64,000 nt of DNA from Hermetia illucens. Its lineage: Eukaryota; Arthropoda; Insecta; Diptera; Stratiomyidae. The stretch is from positions 116,884,027 through 116,948,026 of the forward strand of contig NC_051852.1 of assembly GCF_905115235.1 (NCBI RefSeq), given 5' to 3'. Shown here piece by piece: positions 11,522 through 24,254 of the stretch (position 1 is its first letter; the number at the start of each line of letters is the position of its first letter). The notes below the pieces were generated by a model. It did not search any database, was not told the DNA's origin, and was given only the letters and a program-made list of their open reading frames with translations. A program made the translations under genes and the position numbers.

Positions 11522-11714
11522 CTGTAAAGATTATTCCGTCTCTCTATTCTACAAATATCTCTCCTATCACATATAGCATGTACATATGAAATTTTTCTTC
11601 ACGGAATTCTATTCTTTACTGATGGCATAAGAGAATATTTATTATAGTACAGTTCGAATACGCGATCGTCTTGAATGATAATGATTTTCACAATATATCA
11701 GTCTTTCTTAAAGC

Positions 11715-14700
11715 ATGGAGGGGAAAACATCTACTAAGATTTCAAGACGCATCATTCTAACTCTGTTGTATCTGAGTTTCACCTGTTTCCAAAAATGCGA
11801 ATCAACTTCCGATTCACTATCTTCCATTAGTGATCCCAGTATTGTGGTCATAGGTGCAGGAGCTTCTGGTATTGCGGCTGCAACTAAATTAGTGGAACTA
11901 GGATTCCACAATGTACGAGTCATAGAGGCGGAGAACAGAATTGGTGGTAGAATCCATACTATACCGTTTAGAACGAATGTTGTAGAGTTGGGAGCTCAAT
12001 GGTGAGTACTATCAATGCGACCCTGTTAACATGTGATTGAATTTGGTGAACATTGTCGATCTTAGGTGTCACGGCGAAAAGAATAACGCCGTGTATGAGA
12101 TGGCAGAAAAATTCGATCTATTCGGTAGGACGTTATCGGAATACAATCGACTTGACACTGTGTGGTCAAATGGCACAATTGTTCCGACCAATGTGAGCAA
12201 CCATTTGATGGAAATATTTCAAAAACTGATAAAAGAAACCAAAAGTAGTAAGGGATACCCCGAAGGAAGTTCACTCGGTTCGGTCCTAAGAAAAAGGTAT
12301 TTGTACTTTTGAGTTTCTATTCCATTACGAGCGCATGTTGAATTTCAGTTATATGGATTTTTTCGCCGAGCCTGAAAACACACATATTGAACATGAGTTG
12401 GCTACCCAATTTTTTAAAATGTACTCTGCATCGGAATGTGCATCCATAGGCTGTAGTAACCTGACGGAGGTTTCAATACCTGGCTATTTTACTTATATCG
12501 AAAGTGAAGGCAACCAGATCATATATTGGAAAGAGCGCGGATACGTCACAATTTTAGATATAATGATGGTAAGCATGTAGTATCCTAACATATATTAGGT
12601 TGTATACGAACACTATACATACATTACACATTGGGTTTCAATATCTCATTGGTTAGAAAAAATACCCGGAAGGAGGTCAAAGCACTAATTTACTCGAAAA
12701 CCGTATTTCATTGGGGAAGAAGGCGAAAGAGATTATTTGGGATGGCAGAAAGAATTCTAAAGTTCTTATTAAAACTGAAGATGGAGATGACATTGAAGCT
12801 GATCATGTTATCGCCACAATGTCGCTTGGGGTCTTGCAAGAGAGGTAAATACAGATCCTCATTTCTAAATTTAAATTATTCTTAATATGGTTCAGTGGGA
12901 TTCAATGGAGTCTGTTTTCTTTCCTTGTTATAGCCATTCAAAACTTTTCAACCCAGCACTACCACCTGAAAAGGCTCGCGCCATTGAGTCCTGGCAACTC
13001 GGTACGGTGGATAAAATGTTGATCGAATTCGAGAAGCCATTCTGGCCGTCCAACTGGGAAGGATATACTTTGTTGTGGAGAGAGAATGATGAGTTAAACT
13101 TTCCGAAGGAGAAGAAATGGTTATTAGATGTTATTGCATTTCATCCTTTTCCACCTCAACCTAACGTGCTATTTGGTTGGATTACTGGCACGAGCGCACG
13201 ATACATGGAAACGCTACCAGAAGAAGAAGTCCTCGAAGGGATAATGTTTCTGCTGAGAAAATTCATGCCATGGAATGTCTCAGACTCAATTTCATTCAAA
13301 AGGTAATTAATACTACGGTTTGGAAAGATTTTTTGAGTTTTAAGTTTTTAATTTTGATCGGAAAAAATAATCAATAGATACAGCTCTCTTGCCGAATTAT
13401 ATAAAACATATACCTAGTTGTATTGATGCTACTCCGCAGCGGATTATTCTTATCAATAATAATCCACTGATTCGATTGACATTTAACTGCTTGATTTATG
13501 GAAAATGTGTTAGGATTGAATTGAAATTATCAACAAGATTGACCAATATTTCTAACCTTCCATATAAGAGATTACACAATCACTTTTGCCTTAGAGATAT
13601 TTGCCACATAACAAAAGTTATTTTCAGAATATTGTTAACATTTACAAATGAAATAATTTTTCTCGACAATTGTTTGATCAATTTCAGAAAAGTGGCCTCT
13701 TAGCAAGGAACTCAGTGAACTCAAGTGAAGCGAATAGTTAAACCAATTATTAGTTTCCGTTGCTTCTAAGAGTATTGCTGCTATATGCAAAAGAAAAATT
13801 TACGTCTGTTTTTATTGGATAGTCTTCAAGACATGGGGAAGAAAAGATTTGTGTGGAGTCATAGACGTAGCCAACTATTGTAGGCCATAAAGAGTGGAAA
13901 AAACGATCGTCGTCGTCGTCGAAGCTCTACAGTCAATTTCTGGCCTTGGTTTTCAGGATATCGTTCCTCTAACCATCTCAATCCATCGAATGCGACCTCC
14001 AATTTTGAATTCCGGGCAGTGATACGCTGTCTTCTCCAACAAAATCTGCCCAGGGCTTTTGGGGTTTTCCTGCCGATCTTCATCCTTCTGCCCTCCCTTC
14101 GAATAGCGCTTTAGGACCTTTAGTGCATTGCAACTTCCGAAATTTGATTATTTTGGAGACTTCAGCTTATGCCATTGATTGTCTTCTCATTTAGGTCCTA
14201 TTATTCTCCTCAGGACCCTCATTCCGAAGGTATTGACCAGTTTTTTGGAAGTTTGTGTTAGGGTCCATGTTTCAAGCACAGCGTAGGTCTTCTTATCATG
14301 TATGCAGCTGGCTCTCAAACCGAGTAGAAGGCCCTGTTGCGAGCTGAATTCGCCTTTTTATTTCGTCAAGTCGATTTTCATTTTTCGTCCGCTGTACAGT
14401 TGTGTAAAGTTGTCTACATTTTCTAACATTGTACTCGTCGATCGGTATTTTGTTTAACAGGCGTCATTTTTCGCGTTTGCGTCATGATTTTCGTCCTGTT
14501 TTATTAATGCGTAGACCACCTTCGTTTGCTGTTTTATTGAGGTTTATAAAAATCTCCTTCACTGATGTGAAAAATCGTGCCATGATGTTTATCATCCGCA
14601 TATGCGACAATTTGTTAGGACTTATAGAGCGTCCACAGCCATCTTTCGTTTAACCGCCTCCAGTACCAGATTGAACGGTAGAGCTTCCAGTCAATCTCCT

Positions 14701-16496
14701 TGCATTAATCTGACGTTTGTCTCAAACGTACCTGTTAGGCTATTATTGACTCTGACCTGCGCTTGTGTGTGCGACATTGTCATTCTGGTATGGCTTGCAA
14801 GTTTTTGCTGGAATTTCCAAATCATGCATTACTTTGTACAGTACATTTCAGTCAATATTGTCCTATGCCTGCTTAAAGTCCACATACCTGGCTCCCATTT
14901 TTTGGGATATCTGTTTGTGGTTCCAGATTGAGAGAATCAAATTATGGGTAGCTTTCATGGCCATGGACCACCTCATTTGATGAATTCACCACGAATCTAT
15001 GCCCAGTGCCTTTTTTATTTTTTAACATTTGATTGTAGACTGGACTGCTTTCTATGTTGACGGTTCAATGTTCAATGTTCGCTTATAGCTTTCTACTTTC
15101 GAAGATTATGTGCCACCTCATATCGGTTATCTCGCAACAATTCTAGTTCGTTTCGTGGACTGCTAGAGCCCTGATCTTAAAACTGCTGACCTATTGAAAT
15201 AGTTTTTTGACAGTACCAGATTTGTTTGGTGATCTAACATTTCACGCAATAAAAGCGTAGTTATTTATTCGTTTACGTGGTCATTTCCGTGGCATCAATC
15301 CTGTCCGAGGCTGCTTATCCTGTTTCTGTACATGATGTTTGGCTTATTGATGGATGACGCTTTGAAACCCTAGCCTGGATAACCACCTCAATTGAATTAG
15401 ATCCGTTTGATGAAAGTATGTGGTTAGGTAGGATGCAGTATGGCGAAATTTTCCATAGTAAACTCCACTTCTAATTTTGTCTCACTTCCTCCTATAAAGT
15501 TTTATACCAACATTTTACCACTGGAAAAGGATGGAGCTGGGATTCTTGGAACAAAATCTGATATGATTATTTGCTTTAGTGAACTGGACTGAGAATATAA
15601 TGGTTCAATGGCGTCTGAAAGTAATAGCAACGAATAATTTAAAGTTGTTAATACTTGTGAAGGCCTCTCGATTGTCAGTGGACATTAATTATATTCTACA
15701 GGAAACAGTGAAATTAATTCCAGACGCAAACATATGATTATATCTAGAGGTCATAAAGAAAAACAACAGATTGATGCGATTACATTTATTCTCATACCAA
15801 ATCCCATGGTCCATCAAATAATGATAGAAAATTCAAGACCTTTATCCAGTGGTAAAAAGTGAGTATGAAACTTGATAGTAAAATATTGAAAAAATTCTGA
15901 GTTGAAAAATCCTGAATATGAAATGAAACATTTTGAAATTGAATTGGAAAAGTCTGGTTTGGAAAATGTGATTTCCACCAGCCCCAAGAAGAGTTTGCAG
16001 TAAATTATTTAAAATTATAGTATTAACCTTATTTGAGGAGATACCGGCATGGGGAATGTTTCGGAGCCTAGACACCGCATAGTGGCAGTATCGTGACTTT
16101 TTCTTCATCTTTCAATTACAGGACTAAGTGGTATTCAAACCCGAACTTTCGTGGATCTTACTCCTTTGTTCCGGTGAAAGCTGAGAAAGCTGGAGTCACT
16201 GCTAAAGATTTATCAAAGCCGATTACACAGCAAGCGGGTGGGTTGCCTGTATTGTTATTCGCAGGTGAAGCCACGAATGATCATTCCTACTCAACCGTTC
16301 ACGGTGCTATTGAAACAGGCTGGCGAGAGGCTGATCGGATTGCCAGTTTCTATGCCAAAAAGTAAGTACCTATTTCGTTCAAATTGTGGTTTTTCCCTAT
16401 AGCCTGACCTATTCCTGTTTGCAAATATGTTTGAATTTTTTTTTATTATCTGTTATTTGTTTTTCTTTTTTCAGGAATACCACGCAACCTTTATAA
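11715..16496 (+). CDS. Polyamine-oxidase-like flavoprotein, gene A (putatively secreted)
   Basis: Seven exons give 518 aa: 11715-12001, 12066-12296, 12349-12568, 12657-12844, 12934-13302, 16122-16361 and 16475-16496, all GT-AG. The FAD dinucleotide fold is IVVIGAGASG (Gly47, Gly49, Gly52), then EAENRIGGRI and GAQWCHGE. The C-terminal FAD segment is LLFAGEAT (479-483) with STVHGAIETGWREADRI. The fold is that of N1-acetylpolyamine/spermine oxidases, which oxidise polyamines and release H2O2. Unlike B and C it has a 38-residue leader with basic residues (KISRR) and a hydrophobic core (about 13-25), as in a signal peptide or anchor. It ends in -QPL, not a PTS1. I infer export or membrane anchoring. 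Exon 4 starts KKYPEG where C has GKFPEG. Confidence 0.9.
13790..15000 (-). mobile_element. LINE fossil in intron 5 of gene A
   Basis: This decayed minus-sense LINE shares long nucleotide stretches with 28030-28690 in the same intron of gene B ('cctattattctcctcaggacc', 'gccctcccttc', 'catgcagctggct', 'ttttctcgtttgcg'-type runs). Its translations are broken throughout. The stretch 15000-16010 that follows shows no recognisable feature. Confidence 0.6.
16015..16117 (+). repeat. DINE-1/HINE-like fragment at the exon 6 acceptor of gene A (copy c)
   Basis: 'tattaaccttatttgaggagataccggcatggg...tttcggagcctagacacc...' aligns closely with 5810-5910 of copy b and 37430-37520 of copy f. Homology runs through the pyrimidine-rich stretch to within a few bases of the splice acceptor AG at 16120-16121. 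Confidence 0.7.
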
Positions 16497-16551
16497 TTAC
16501 GAAACATAATTCGTACATGAATGAAAATTTGAAAATGGAGACACAAAATCG

Positions 16552-16557
16552 AATAAA
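16552..16557 (+). promoter_or_regulatory. Poly(A) signal of gene A
   Basis: AATAAA lies 56 bp after the gene A stop codon, with further AATAAA-like copies just downstream. Confidence 0.5.
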
Positions 16558-16619
16558 TCACAAAAACCAAATAAATGACTAACAATTATATATATTATGG
16601 TGATTATTAAATTTCCGCG

Positions 16620-18560
16620 AACTCACCCGTTCATTGGATAGAGTTATCCTTTCCCCTATAAATTGCATCTCCGAGGCGGATCGCCTCAGGCCATTATAAG
16701 CATTTATGTATTTAGGTATTGTTGTGGTGTAGTTCAATATGCTGTACTTGGAATTGTTATTACGGGTGTAATCAAAATTTCAAGTTATTTTTTCAGGAGA
16801 GCTGATACTTTACTTATTGACTAGTTAAATGTTCTTTTTTGCGAAAACATAAAAATTTTATAATCAAAACTAATAACACGGCCGGAAATTATGCACCAAC
16901 CAAATATTCGGTGGCAGTTCGGTTTCTGGTTGTCTAATGAAAAAAAAGACAAATTTTGTATTTTAAATGCCGAATTGTGAGTTTTTATTCCTTATATACC
17001 GGCATTTCGAGGACCAGTTTTCCTCTGCCTCAGTGAGTTTTTTGTCTGCTGTCTTTAAATGGTTAATCTGATGCAATTAAAGAGAGACGGAATCTAAGAC
17101 TAAGGCAAATTAATTGTGATTATCATGTTAATTAGCCAAACATGCTTGTGTCAATTCTTTGTGGATTTTACCTAACACTAGCGTTGAGTGCTAAGCAGTT
17201 AGGCTTGAACGATTCTACTTACTAAAAAAGGAATTGAATGGCTTTGGTGGTGGTAGCCGATGGTAGGTTAATGGGTAGATCCGCTGAGCACTCCGCAAGA
17301 GCAGATTTCTCGTTGTCATGGCGCTGCATGGTTTGAATCAGTCTGTGTGAGAATTTCAGGCTATGTTGATATAATGATGGATAGCAATATTAACACGCAA
17401 AGTGACCCGTCTTGTCAAATAACAGCACGCAAGCTTATTGTGCGTAATAGGATAATCAATTAAAACTTGCTGGTTCCAAACTCGAGCAGAATTTGATTGA
17501 TGCATTCGGAATTTACATAGTGATCCGTACCTGCCGCTGGACATTTTTCAGATCGGTCTTCGTCCACAAAAATATTCCCAATGCATATGTCATTTAAGTG
17601 ATAGCGAACACAGTTAGTGCGCTTCTTTCATTCTTTCCCGAGTAATACGATTTGAGCACTAACTTCACATCACAGCAATTCGGACAGCAAAGGGTATTTC
17701 CAATCACCAACTCGAATATGCAGAACTTCTAGGTACTTGTGGAAGTCTGTCTCAGTAAGAGCTCGGATGTGGGGGTCACCAATGCTATGCCGGACATGCG
17801 GCTGGTACAGACTTTTGCAGATCGATACCTTTCTAGATCAAATTTCATCCTCGGCGGTAATCTATTCAGCATACTCAGCTTGCTTGGGCTGGTTACCCCG
17901 AAACTCTACCATAATATTGTTTTGCTTACTTAACCAAAAACTACAGAATCTTGATCCTCTGTTAGAAGTAATCTGAAAAAACTCCGCTGGTTTAGATTTA
18001 AGAGCTGTCTTCTGAATGTATGAAACGCCTCTGGCGAAATCATCACTGGGCCGCCATTAAAGTTCTATTCGAAGGGACGCCTTACGATCTGGTCGATTGC
18101 AGGAACTTAGAAGCAGATAGAGCATAGAATAACAGCAGATAGAACATAGAAAACCGACGACTCCCATTGCTGTTGCGAGACAAAACACGCGTTGCGTTTC
18201 AGCTGCGGTACCACGGCAAATCCCGGGAAGAACAGCGTACCGTGCGCTGTGTCCAAAAGAAATTTGTTATTACGCTAGTCGGTAAAGCAGAAGTTGTAAA
18301 TAATTATAACTTCGCTGTGGTATATTTCATTACGAGAAAACTTGCAGGTGACTCTCCCGATGGTTCTATGAGGAACGTCAGCGGTATATTCGTCACTCAC
18401 TACGGCGGCTTAACAGGTAGAGAGAACATTTCTTCATGTTTCTTAATCGCATAACATCTGACGAAGTTCCACCTCTCGCAGATGAAATGGCTAGTCTTGT
18501 AAATGAAATGGCTACGAACTACTCGTCGCAATAAAATTTAAATCATCTGTTGTCTCTGCA
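16620..18560. other. Spacer with no recognised gene
   Basis: I see nothing supportable in 16620-17600. From 17737 to 18450 there are open frames of 64-95 codons on the plus strand, including one at 18167-18454, but none has a motif I recognise. They probably belong to decayed mobile DNA. Confidence 0.3.
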
Positions 18561-19915
18561 GAGCTGCCGTCGCAAAGATAATAACTAAAATTATCCTGCA
18601 ACGCATCAAGGAACTCCTCCAAAGTTTGATCGGAAAGGGAGGCTAGTTTCTGCTTCTGATCCTAACGGACTAACCACATCAACACCCTTCAGATCATTTT
18701 GGAGCAGAGATTTCAGACTTCCGCTTCGCCAGCATCCCATCGATTTTAAGAAGACTTTTGGAATGTGTCTGGCGTGGTTTACGCAAAAGGTGCATTCCGG
18801 AGAAGCTAATATATATCATCAGAGCGACATCGATGGCCCTAAATGCCACTGATACTTTGAGATAAAATTTTAGAGCATTTTGACGTTCAAAGCCGAGACC
18901 CACAAGAGCTAAAGATTACATCGAGGATGTCGGCCAATTTTGTCTATCTTGATAGTATTGTTTCTGAGGATGAAATAATTCAACACCAACCAAGCATGGA
19001 AAAACCATAAGTCGTCAGGAGCCGATGGAATTACAGTCGAACTGGTTAAATCTGTATTCGACCAACTACACCAAGTGCTCAAGGTGTAGAAAAACGAATC
19101 AATGCATGACGACTGGGAACAAGACATTATCTGTCCCATGCATAAAAAGGAGGAGATCATGCAATGAAACAATTATAGAGGTGTCACCTAGCTAAGTACC
19201 ATCTAGAACATATTCTCCGCTATTTTGTAGGTGAATAGCCTCATACGCCCGGGACCTCATCGGCCCGTACCAAATAGACTTCATTCCAGACAAATCATCA
19301 ACTGATTAGAGAATCACTCTCGAGACCTGACAACATCAACAACGGCCCAACACAACGGGATGCATCCTCTTTAATCTCGCCCTGGAAAAAGTAATCTGCA
19401 ATGCTGATGTTAATGCGAGAGGCACCATCTTTTCAAATTCCACCCAACTACTGGGTTATGCTGATGATATTGACATTAAGGGGGGAACAACCCTAGATAT
19501 ACCGTCTACCAGACTAGATTGAGCAGGCGGCGATTGGTGCGAGATTTTGGACTACATAATAAAAATTGCGAACTCATGACCGAGTTCGAGAGAAGGTGCT
19601 CAGAAGAATTTTCTGCATGAGGATGGCCGATTCCATAGTCTCTAAAAGTCTGAATTTTCTTTCTTTTGGAATATGATGGAACCCTGAGCCTGCTATCCAT
19701 TTGACAGCGTGGATGAAATCCAGCTGAATAGGTTGCCCGGAAAGTCTCTAAGACAATAGTTATGGTAGAAAAAGAAGCGTAGGTCAGAACGCCAGACAGA
19801 TTTTAGGGATATCGAATTGGTGGGCCTCAGCGGCGCAAAACCGGGATGTCGGGAGTTCTTTACTAATACAGGCCTAGACTGAATACCGGTTGTTGCGCCG
19901 TTGATGATGATAGGG
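18560..19915 (+). mobile_element. RTE/CR1-like LINE fossils, plus strand
   Basis: There are two RT pieces. The first (18570-18860) reads NKIILQRIKELLQSLIG-type sequence, then IPEKLIYIIRAT. The second (18950-19910) has SSGADGI..ELVKS, IGPYQ.., FNLALEK and GYADDIDI (catalytic YADD) with the same 3' terminus as the copy at 8771. Stops and frameshifts are dense. Confidence 0.65.
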
Positions 19916-20598
19916 CAATAAAGCCCTGTTACAACAGATCGAAAAATACCATTTAAATATCGTCGCATTTCAAGAAACGGAGCACTTAGATGTGCAATTG
20001 TGAATGTGAAAATGCATACAGTTTTCAAGAGAAGGAATGGGAACAGAATACACAAAAGAGTATTGAAGCGGAAAATTGACGAAAGGAGGACAATCGGAAA
20101 ATTGAGGAAAATGCGGGACGCAGTTACCGTCGACGGTGAAAAGCTGTTAGCTATTTTGTAAGAAATTCGACGACGCTGTCACTGGACCGAGAAAGTTGGC
20201 GGCAAATGTTGAAGAAAGCAAATACCCGAAATTGACTGTAGTGCTCCGAAGAAAAAGAAATATTGCTAGTATTCCCCAAGTAGTTCTTATCTATACCACT
20301 TCCGCGAAACCCAAGTAAGAGAAAATCCCTCTAATTACAGGGTATCAAATCAAATTAAATGATGTGCTCCATTTCGCTGGATACAGAGCCAGTTTAGAGA
20401 ATGGTGCTACATATTTTATGTAACGTACGAGTACACAAACTGAGTGTAGTCTACAGAATAGAACAGCCCATAGAGTTTGTTCTGCTTTCAGGATCGACTC
20501 AGAAATGATGCGTTTGTAATTTCGAGATGGATGTTAATTGACATCTTGATAGACGAAATAACGAACATATATAACATTAAGGTCATTTCTTCTTTATC
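19916..20598 (+). other. LINE endonuclease scrap, then unassigned sequence
   Basis: 19916-19990 reads ALLQQIEKYHLNIVAFQETE, an AP-endonuclease N-terminus. Nothing recognisable follows until 20600. Confidence 0.4.
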
Positions 20599-20599
20599 G

Positions 20600-20935
20600 C
20601 ATATGAAAAAAAGCCGAAAGGAACCGATTTGTTAGTAGATGACAACAGTGACGAGTCCACTAAAAGCCGTCTCTGCTATCGGAATGTGGCTGAAGAGAAA
20701 GCGTGGTGAGATCAAGTATAATTTCACCTACTTTCTCATGGGCCATGAAGGATACTGTCAGTACGTCTACAATTTTAAATTGAACACCCAACCTGATTGT
20801 CCAAACTGCGGAGGGGGTCTCAGAGGACCAAGCACATGTATTCTATCAGTGCCCGAGGTTCATGGAAGAAAGGAAAAATCTGGAGAAAACTCTAGGTAAA
20901 ATGCTACCGCCGGGAAATTTTGTGCCGTGAATGCT
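20600..20935 (+). mobile_element. R1-like LINE 3' end fragment
   Basis: The reading KRGEIKYNFTYFLMGHEGYC, then QYVYNF.. and PDCPNCGG, matches the C-terminal Cys-rich region of R1-clade ORF2. A frameshift precedes the VEHV-type box. Confidence 0.6.
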
Positions 20936-21089
20936 AGCATGCCAGAACGATTAGGATACGATCAATCTAGCGATTGGATCTATCCAAGGCAAAATGCGAA
21001 AAGCGGAGAATGTCAAGAAGCCTTGCACAGAAAAGGGGAGACCTGAAAGGGTTTAACTCGATTCCGTGGTTCCACGGGGCAAGGGAAAA

Positions 21090-21450
21090 TCATCATCATC
21101 GGCCACGGGGCAACGGTCTAGGCCTGCCTTAATAAAAAATTTCAGACATCCCAGCTTTGCACCCTCGCTCCATCTGAGGCAGGGTGTGCTCTTATTGACT
21201 TTCCGGGTTGGATCATCGCCGTCCATATAGATTAAATTACCCGCCCACGCAACTCATAGATTTCGGCGCCATATAGGCTACGGACTCGTCCATCCTCTTG
21301 TAGGTGCCAAAAATTCTCGAACGCGGCTAAGATTTCGCAATTTTTCTTGCTAAGCACACAAGTCTTCGAGGAATAGATGAGGCAAGATCATTGACTTGAA
21401 TAGTAAAAGCTTTGACCCTATGATGAGACGTTTCGAGCGGAAGGGGTGGT
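21090..21450 (-). mobile_element. RTE/CR1-like LINE 3' fragment
   Basis: This is a third, more decayed relative of the minus-strand elements at 893 and 8771, recognised from 'ggtctaggcctgccttaata', 'gacatcccagctttgc' and 'tttgaccctatgatgagacg'. It ends near a DINE-like microsatellite scrap at 21530-21580. Confidence 0.55.
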
Positions 21451-21956
21451 TTTAGTGAGGGGGTGGTTTTAGTGAATAAAAATCTATGTGTCCAGACCAG
21501 TGCTTTTTAAAGATTTCTTACTTCTAGAAAAATGACAGACAGACGACGAAACGGATAGACAGATAGATAGCAAACCGATTTAAAGGGATTATATAGAATT
21601 GCAGTGAGTGATAGGGCATTTTCTCCACAATTTAGTGTGTATTAACAGTAGCATCGATTAGTGAAGTCCAACAATTATTAGTGGGGTACTCTTTTAGAAA
21701 AAAAAAATGTAAAAATGGCGGAATGTTTTTTTTGGAATAGTTGGCGGTGGACATAACTCGATTACGGTTCGGCCGGAATCAGAAATTTTAAAAATTTCCG
21801 TTAATATATCGTACTATCTAGTCGCTAAACAAAGGATTTAGCAAAATGCGAACTATTAAAAAAATTCCTGCGATTTTACCAAAAAAGTTTACTTTTTTAG
21901 ATCTAAAAATTTAGATTTTTTTATTCAAAAAAAGCTATTATTATAATAAATAGGTT

Positions 21957-22184
21957 GTAAAAATTTGGCGCGATGGTTGAGGGAGAAGAGCGTCAACCTC
22001 CCAATCCCGTTGCTCTGGATTCGAATCCTAGTCGTCCTGGGTGTTTGTGTTCGTCTTGTGCTTGTTTTGCTGCTGTGAGCTTATCACTTGCACAGCGTTA
22101 AGTGTGATGGTAGTGAAACTGAAGCACAATCTAAATACCCAATACTCCCCCAAGGAGTGAACATATAACAGTAAAAATTTGGCG
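21957..22184 (+). repeat. tRNA-derived SINE with 14 bp target-site duplication
   Basis: A 200 bp body (21971-22170) sits between perfect copies of GTAAAAATTTGGCG at 21957-21970 and 22171-22184. The head is tRNA-like, with an A-box-like 'tggttgaggg..gagcg' and a B box 'ggattcgaatcct' (about 22017), the internal pol III promoter. The perfect duplication suggests a fairly recent insertion. Confidence 0.8.
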
Positions 22185-22685
22185 TTGATTGAACCAGCAA
22201 TTCTTTAGTAATTCTGTCCATTGCAAAAGCACCTTTACAAAAACGTGATTCTGTGATACTCGTGTTTAAAGTTCGTGTTTTTCATTTTAAAAATTTATTT
22301 AGTTATTTACATCGAGTCGTCGATTTCAGGGTCATACAGTATATCTTCTGTAAACTTCAAACATCGATTTGATGCTAGCTACAAGCCAATATATCTTCTC
22401 TTGCGGTTGCAATTACAAGCATTATATACGACGGTGAAGGTTCAAAAGACTATGCCCAACTATGCTGGATCAGTGAGTTAATGCGTTATAAAAAGCTGTA
22501 ACTAACAAACTATGATCCGATCGTTAAAAAATTTAGTGAGAATATTCTTGAAGTGCGGCTATCACGACTACATGCAATCTCTTAATAGATTCCTGTTTTA
22601 AACAAATTTTAAAAGGAAGTTGGGAAAAATTAGAAAAATTATGATTTTTTAGATGCGTGAAACCTGTGGGCTGCAAGCTGAGGAC
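22185..22685. other. AT-rich spacer, no gene seen
   Basis: No coding or repeat signature that I can support. Confidence 0.3.
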
Positions 22686-23225
22686 TACTCACGGCCCTGT
22701 GGTGGGCATGAACGGGCTGAACAGTTGGGCGGCAAGTTCAAAGTCATCCCCGCGTTCTCGGTTATAGGAACGTAGACGGGAATGGACAGGCCAGACGGGG
22801 CTCTGCTTTTGCCAGCCCCTCGGTAAGCGCATTCTATGTCCCGCTATCGGCCATAACGGGTAGAATCTACTCGCCACGGCTTCAAATGGCGGAGGGGACC
22901 ATGCGGAGAGACTCAACATACCTTACAATTCGCATTGCTGGAATTGCAGGGAAGAGGAAGAAAGCCTCAAGCATTTCCTTTACGATTGCTCAGCTCTAGC
23001 TAGACCCAGGGAAGAAGCACGTAGTAAACCACTCTTTAAGAGCCTCAGAAAGATTTCTAGTTGTGGCTGAGAGAGCTGATTTCCTTTGTGAATGCTACAA
23101 GCTGGCTCTGCTCTTACGACGGCAATAATGGTCTTAGGAGTTTGTGGCTACCCAGCAGAAGGATATTATTTACATAGCGTGCTTGTTCCGAACCTAGACA
23201 AAGGAAGAAGGTTAGAGTCAATATG
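22686..23225 (+). mobile_element. LINE C-terminal fragment with Cys/His tail
   Basis: On the plus strand NIPYNSHCWNCREEEESLKH, then FLYDCSALARPREEAR (about 22915-23020), matches the C-x2-C...H...C tail found after the RT or RNase H in I/LOA/Jockey-type LINEs. It is broken downstream. Confidence 0.5.
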
Positions 23226-24016
23226 TTTACCACTATCCTCAATAAAATAAAAATAAAATGCTGAGATCGAGGCAAAAGGTATGAATAAAATATAGTAGAA
23301 GTTACTCCACTATAATAAATCCTTCTTCATTTCTCTTGATAATAGGCGGGCTAAGAAAACACATTCGATATCGTTACCAAAAGAGTTATATCATTTAGTA
23401 AACCTCGTGAATATATAGTACTAGAGCATTCTAAACTGCCGGCGGTCAGACCGCTGCGAAAATCGAACGCAGAACTGAGAACGCCAGACCGTGCTCTAAA
23501 AATGTTAAAGGTGAACTATAATTTTATATGGCAGTGTAGATTAGAATGAAGCAGCGAACTAGTTTCGCAAAGGCAAGTGCCAGGAAGTTAATGATGAAGT
23601 CTAGAAATAAGAAACCACCTAGAATGTAGTATTTGGGGATGGAAGTTATTGAAAAAGACTTGACATGAGCAACTGGGCACGTAGACTAATCATGTTAATA
23701 GGAAATTTCCACTAACCACGAATGCTACTCCCTATCTATAGTCTCAATAGTAACAAATGGATTCAATAAAAACATTTTTAATGAGACACCTCAGTTTGGT
23801 CTGATCGAAGAGCAATTGATTTTAGCAATTCAAACACCGTTTACCCAAATTTGACCCCAACTAATGAGATAAAAGTATGGACGTTTTCTAGCTTCATTTA
23901 CATTCCAATAAGCTCTTTGCGAGCGTCTTCGTGCGATTACATGACTCAAGCTCAAGGGGGAGAAGCACTGTTTATTTACTCACTAACGATAAGGTTTGAG
24001 ATCACGTTTCTGCTGC
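23226..24016. other. Upstream region of gene B
   Basis: No repeat or gene recognised. This is the presumed regulatory region of gene B. Confidence 0.3.
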
Positions 24017-24054
24017 TATAATACCTAAAGACGAATCTTCAATCTTTCAGTAAG
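24017..24054 (+). promoter_or_regulatory. Candidate core promoter of gene B (TATA plus Inr)
   Basis: TATAATA at 24017-24023 stands 32 bp before the A of TTTCAGTAA (A at 24049), a good insect Inr (TCAGT). The spacing fits an insect TATA/Inr pair. It would give a 5' UTR of about 206 nt. Confidence 0.4.
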
Positions 24055-24254
24055 TTCATATGTAGATAGTTGCGCGACTTGGTTGCAGTACGAACAGATA
24101 GGATAAATCGAACGATAATTGGGAAAATTTCGGTGTTATCTCCAGAAATATACAAGAAAAAATACCTTCTAGTTTTCTAGTAATCATTCGCGTTGTGTTT
24201 TTAATGTTTCTAATTAAGTATTATTCCATTAATTATTGTTTTTGAAATTTCGGA

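Noticed and set aside
11698-11703. Inr (TCAGTC) as start site of gene A
   Set aside because: It would leave a 5' UTR of only about 15 nt and no TATA box is properly spaced, so it was not called.
13389-13703. Coding exon in intron 5 of gene A
   Set aside because: The 104-codon frame is AT-driven and has no counterpart in gene B. Homology fixes exon 6 at 16122.
18167-18454. 95-codon plus-strand gene
   Set aside because: No domain recognised, no plausible splice sites to neighbours, and surrounded by LINE debris.
21967-22040. tRNA gene
   Set aside because: Same reasoning: tRNA-like head of a SINE bounded by a perfect 14 bp duplication.
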